NCBI RefSeq assembly: GCF_902859915.1
Contig: NZ_CADIKK010000006.1
Coordinates: forward strand, 62,001-126,000
DNA from: Paraburkholderia ultramafica
GTDB lineage: Bacteria > Pseudomonadota > Gammaproteobacteria > Burkholderiales > Burkholderiaceae
DNA length: 64,000 nt
Reading direction: 5' to 3'
Shown here in pieces: positions 61,695 to 64,000 of the stretch. The number at the start of each line of letters is the position of its first letter. The stretch's first letter is position 1. Under the pieces are notes generated by a model. That model was given only the letters and a program-made list of their open reading frames with translations, did not search any database and had not been told where the DNA came from. The translations under genes were made by a program, and so were the position numbers.

Positions 61695-62651
61695 ATGGAA
61701 CTGAAATGGCTCGAAGACTTCGTTTCGCTCGCGGAAACGCGTAGTTTCAGCCGCTCGGCCGAATTGCGTCACGTCACGCAGCCGGCGTTTTCACGGCGCA
61801 TTCAGGCGCTCGAAGCGTGGCTCGGCACGGAACTGATCGACCGTTCGGTTTATCCGACGCGGCTCACGGCGGCCGGCCAGGTGTTCAACGAGCAGGCGCT
61901 CGCGATGCTGTCGCAGTTCCACGAGGCGCGCGCGCTGCTGCGCGGCCATACGGCGACGCCGCAGGCGACCATCGAGTTCGCGGTGCCGCACACACTGTCG
62001 CTGACGTACTTCCCGCGCTGGCTGCAGCGCATCGAAGCGCAGATGGGCGCGATCCATACGCGGCTGCGGGCGCTGAACGTGCACGATGCGGCTTTGTCGC
62101 TGGTGGAAGGCGGCTGCGATCTGATGATGGGCTATCACCATCCCAGTCATCCGGTTGCGCTCGATCCAGGCCGCTACGACATGCTGACGCTCGGCAACGA
62201 GCCGATCAGTCCGTTCTCGGTGCCGGGCCGCGCCGGCCGGCCGCGTTACACGTTGCCGGGCACGGCCGAGGCGCCCACGCCCTATCTGTCCTACACGCCG
62301 AATGCGTATCTGGGACGCATGACCGAAGTGATCCTCGCCAATGCGCCGGAGCGTCTGTATCTGGACCGCCTGTACGAGACCGACATGGCCGAAGGACTCA
62401 AGGCGATGGCGCTGGCCGGCCACGGCATCGCGTTCCTGCCGCACAGCGCGGTGGAAGACGCGGTCGCCGACGGCAAGCTGATCCGCCTCGATCGCGCGAC
62501 GCGTGGCACGCCGGAAGGGCAGCTCACGCTGAGCATGGAGATTCGCCTGTATCGCGACAAGCTCGCGGCGAACAGCGACGATGCGCGGCAGATACTCGTG
62601 CGGCAATTGTGGGATGTGGTGACGGAGGAACTGGAGCAGGGCGCCGCGTAA
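61695..62651 (+). CDS. LysR-family transcriptional regulator, likely of gdhA
   Basis: A 318-residue regulator. The helix-turn-helix lies in residues 1-60 (MELKWLEDFVSLAETRSFSR, then TQPAFSRRIQALEAWLG). The periplasmic-binding-like effector domain follows, with AGHGIAFLPHSAVEDAVADG near the end. It is read in the same direction as the glutamate dehydrogenase gene 139 bases downstream, with a T-N-A type site between them. Control of gdhA is inferred from that layout. Confidence 0.92.
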   Translation: MELKWLEDFVSLAETRSFSRSAELRHVTQPAFSRRIQALEAWLGTELIDRSVYPTRLTAAGQVFNEQALAMLSQFHEARALLRGHTATPQATIEFAVPHTLSLTYFPRWLQRIEAQMGAIHTRLRALNVHDAALSLVEGGCDLMMGYHHPSHPVALDPGRYDMLTLGNEPISPFSVPGRAGRPRYTLPGTAEAPTPYLSYTPNAYLGRMTEVILANAPERLYLDRLYETDMAEGLKAMALAGHGIAFLPHSAVEDAVADGKLIRLDRATRGTPEGQLTLSMEIRLYRDKLAANSDDARQILVRQLWDVVTEELEQGAA

Positions 62652-62694
62652 AAAGCCTGCGTCCCCACGACGTAAATTTGCGGCTTCCGGAAGG

Positions 62695-62761
62695 TTATGC
62701 AAAAAAAACATAATCGGATAAGGAAACGGCATTGGATTTCAAATCGGCGTTTTTCGACAAT
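62695..62761 (+). promoter_or_regulatory. gdhA promoter with upstream LysR-type site
   Basis: TTATGCAAAAAAAACATAA (62695-62713) is a symmetric TTATG-N9-CATAA site. Downstream, TTGGAT (62732-62737) and GACAAT (62756-62761) are 18 bases apart. The site would be centred near -64, where LysR activators normally bind. Confidence 0.6.
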
Positions 62762-62790
62762 GCACGTATTCGATCAACGCCGGAGCGTTC

Positions 62791-64000
62791 ATGTCTTCCC
62801 AGCAGCAATCCGCATCATCGTTGCAGTCGGTTCCTTCCTACCTCAATCGCGACGACCTCGGCCCGTGGGGCAACTACCTGCGCCAGGTCGACCGCGTCGC
62901 GCCGTACCTCGGCTCGCTGTCCCGCTGGCTCGAAACCCTGAAGCGCCCGAAGCGCATTCTGATCGTCGACGTGCCCATCGAACTCGATAACGGCACTGTC
63001 GCGCACTTCGAAGGCTATCGCGTGCAGCACAACGTGTCGCGCGGTCCGGGCAAGGGCGGCGTGCGTTATCACCAGGACGTGACGCTGTCGGAAGTGATGG
63101 CGCTGTCCGCGTGGATGTCGGTGAAGAACGCGGCGGTGAACGTGCCGTACGGCGGCGCGAAGGGCGGTATCCGCGTCGATCCGCGCACGCTGTCGCGTGG
63201 CGAACTGGAGCGCGTGACGCGCCGCTACACCAGCGAAATCGGCATCATCATCGGACCGAATACCGACATCCCCGCGCCGGACGTGAACACGAACGAGCAG
63301 ATCATGGCGTGGATGATGGACACGTACTCGATGAACCAGGGCCAAACGGCCACCGGCGTCGTGACCGGCAAGCCGATCACGCTCGGTGGTTCGCTGGGCC
63401 GCCGCGAGGCGACGGGCCGCGGCGTGTTCGTGGTCGGCTGCGAAGCGGCGCGCCGCATCGGCTTCGATATCGAAGGGGCGCGCATTGCCGTGCAGGGCTT
63501 CGGCAATGTCGGCGGGATTGCCGCGCGGCTGTTCCAGGAAGCGGGCGCCAAGGTGGTCGCGGTGCAGGATCACACCGGTTCGCTGTACAAGTCGACCGGC
63601 ATCGATGCGGGCGCGTTGCTCGAACACGTCGCGAAGACCGGCGGCGTCGGCGGTTTCCCGGAAGCGGATGCCGTGACCAATGAGGAGTTCTGGAGCGTCG
63701 AATCGGACATCCTGATTCCGGCCGCGCTGGAAAACCAGATCACCGAAAAGAACGCCGGCAAGATCAAGACGAAGATCGTCGTGGAAGGCGCCAACGGCCC
63801 GACCACCACGGCGGCCGACGACATCCTGCACGATCGCGGCATCCTCGTGATTCCGGACGTGGTGGCCAATGCGGGCGGCGTGACGGTGTCATATTTCGAG
63901 TGGGTGCAGGACTTCTCGAGCTTCTTCTGGACCGAGGACGAGATCAACCAGCGTCTGGAGCGCGTGATGCGTGAGGCATTCGCCGCGGTGTGGCAGGTGT
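62791..64000 (+). CDS. gdhA: Glutamate dehydrogenase (partial, runs off the window)
   Basis: The first 403 residues of a Glu/Leu/Phe/Val dehydrogenase; the 3' end lies beyond 64000. Visible motifs: [33 protein letters not shown] with the catalytic Lys, [20 protein letters not shown], the dinucleotide loop VQGFGNVGG and [20 protein letters not shown]. It interconverts glutamate and 2-oxoglutarate plus ammonia. CGGAG lies five bases before the ATG. Confidence 0.95.
   Translation, partial: MSSQQQSASSLQSVPSYLNRDDLGPWGNYLRQVDRVAPYLGSLSRWLETLKRPKRILIVDVPIELDNGTVAHFEGYRVQHNVSRGPGKGGVRYHQDVTLSEVMALSAWMSVKNAAVNVPYGGAKGGIRVDPRTLSRGELERVTRRYTSEIGIIIGPNTDIPAPDVNTNEQIMAWMMDTYSMNQGQTATGVVTGKPITLGGSLGRREATGRGVFVVGCEAARRIGFDIEGARIAVQGFGNVGGIAARLFQEAGAKVVAVQDHTGSLYKSTGIDAGALLEHVAKTGGVGGFPEADAVTNEEFWSVESDILIPAALENQITEKNAGKIKTKIVVEGANGPTTTAADDILHDRGILVIPDVVANAGGVTVSYFEWVQDFSSFFWTEDEINQRLERVMREAFAAVWQV

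Overview
The window is a GC-rich, gene-dense piece of a betaproteobacterial main chromosome. Gene orders such as fur / bamE-dapB-exbBD-leuS-lptE-holA-proA, thiL-pgpA-pncC and accBC-prmA, together with the protein sequences, point to Burkholderia sensu lato, most likely Paraburkholderia. That assignment is from recognition, not from a search. About 59 protein genes are supported, counting two cut by the window edges. I found one LysR remnant, one strong small-RNA candidate, seven hairpin terminators (one of them ending the small RNA) and several promoter/operator sites. There are no tRNA, rRNA, IS element, prophage or CRISPR sequences.

Layout. 1-8.7 kb: the tail of a KKA-rich histone-like protein, then a long minus-strand run: nucleotidyltransferase-like protein, TlpA-type thioredoxin, aroQ, accB, accC, prmA, a zinc-ribbon membrane protein, tpx, a PfkB kinase and a glycine-zipper lipoprotein. 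8.8-14.8 kb (+): mpl, a YqiA-type hydrolase, an RNase II-family nuclease, aroE and mtgA. 14.9-26 kb (+): a sugar island made of an IclR regulator, dgoK, dgoA, an SDR, the araFGH importer, a second SDR, a lactonase and an aldose epimerase. It looks built for oxidative galactose/arabinose breakdown, but the sugar-acid dehydratase is not in the window. 26-30 kb: pyrF, then minus-strand cupin, pncC, pgpA and thiL.

30-36 kb: maeB, a candidate 185-nt minus-strand RNA, a secreted barnase/RNase Sa-type ribonuclease with its barstar-family partner, rsmE, a VOC protein and a SpeE-like protein. 36-40 kb: tkt-gapA, then a FadR-type regulator divergent from dctA with a perfect operator in the dctA promoter. 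42-43.5 kb: allantoicase and ureidoglycolate lyase. 43.6-54 kb: fur, bamE, dapB, exbB, exbD, leuS, lptE, holA, proA and hemJ. 54-60 kb: an Entner-Doudoroff/gluconate block (hexR divergent from edd-eda, then gntP-gntK), with HexR-like boxes in both divergent promoters. 60-64 kb: purB, a LysR regulator and the 5' part of gdhA with a LysR-type site upstream.

Metabolically the window is centred on carbon flow into pyruvate and triose phosphate (Entner-Doudoroff, De Ley-Doudoroff, transketolase, GAPDH, malic enzyme, C4-dicarboxylate uptake), set among housekeeping genes. I saw no large unknown defence or mobile system. The parts most worth following are the small RNA, the RNase/barstar pair, the SpeE-like protein lacking an aspartate, the structured leuS leader and araF-araG hairpin, and the local regulator-operator pairs.
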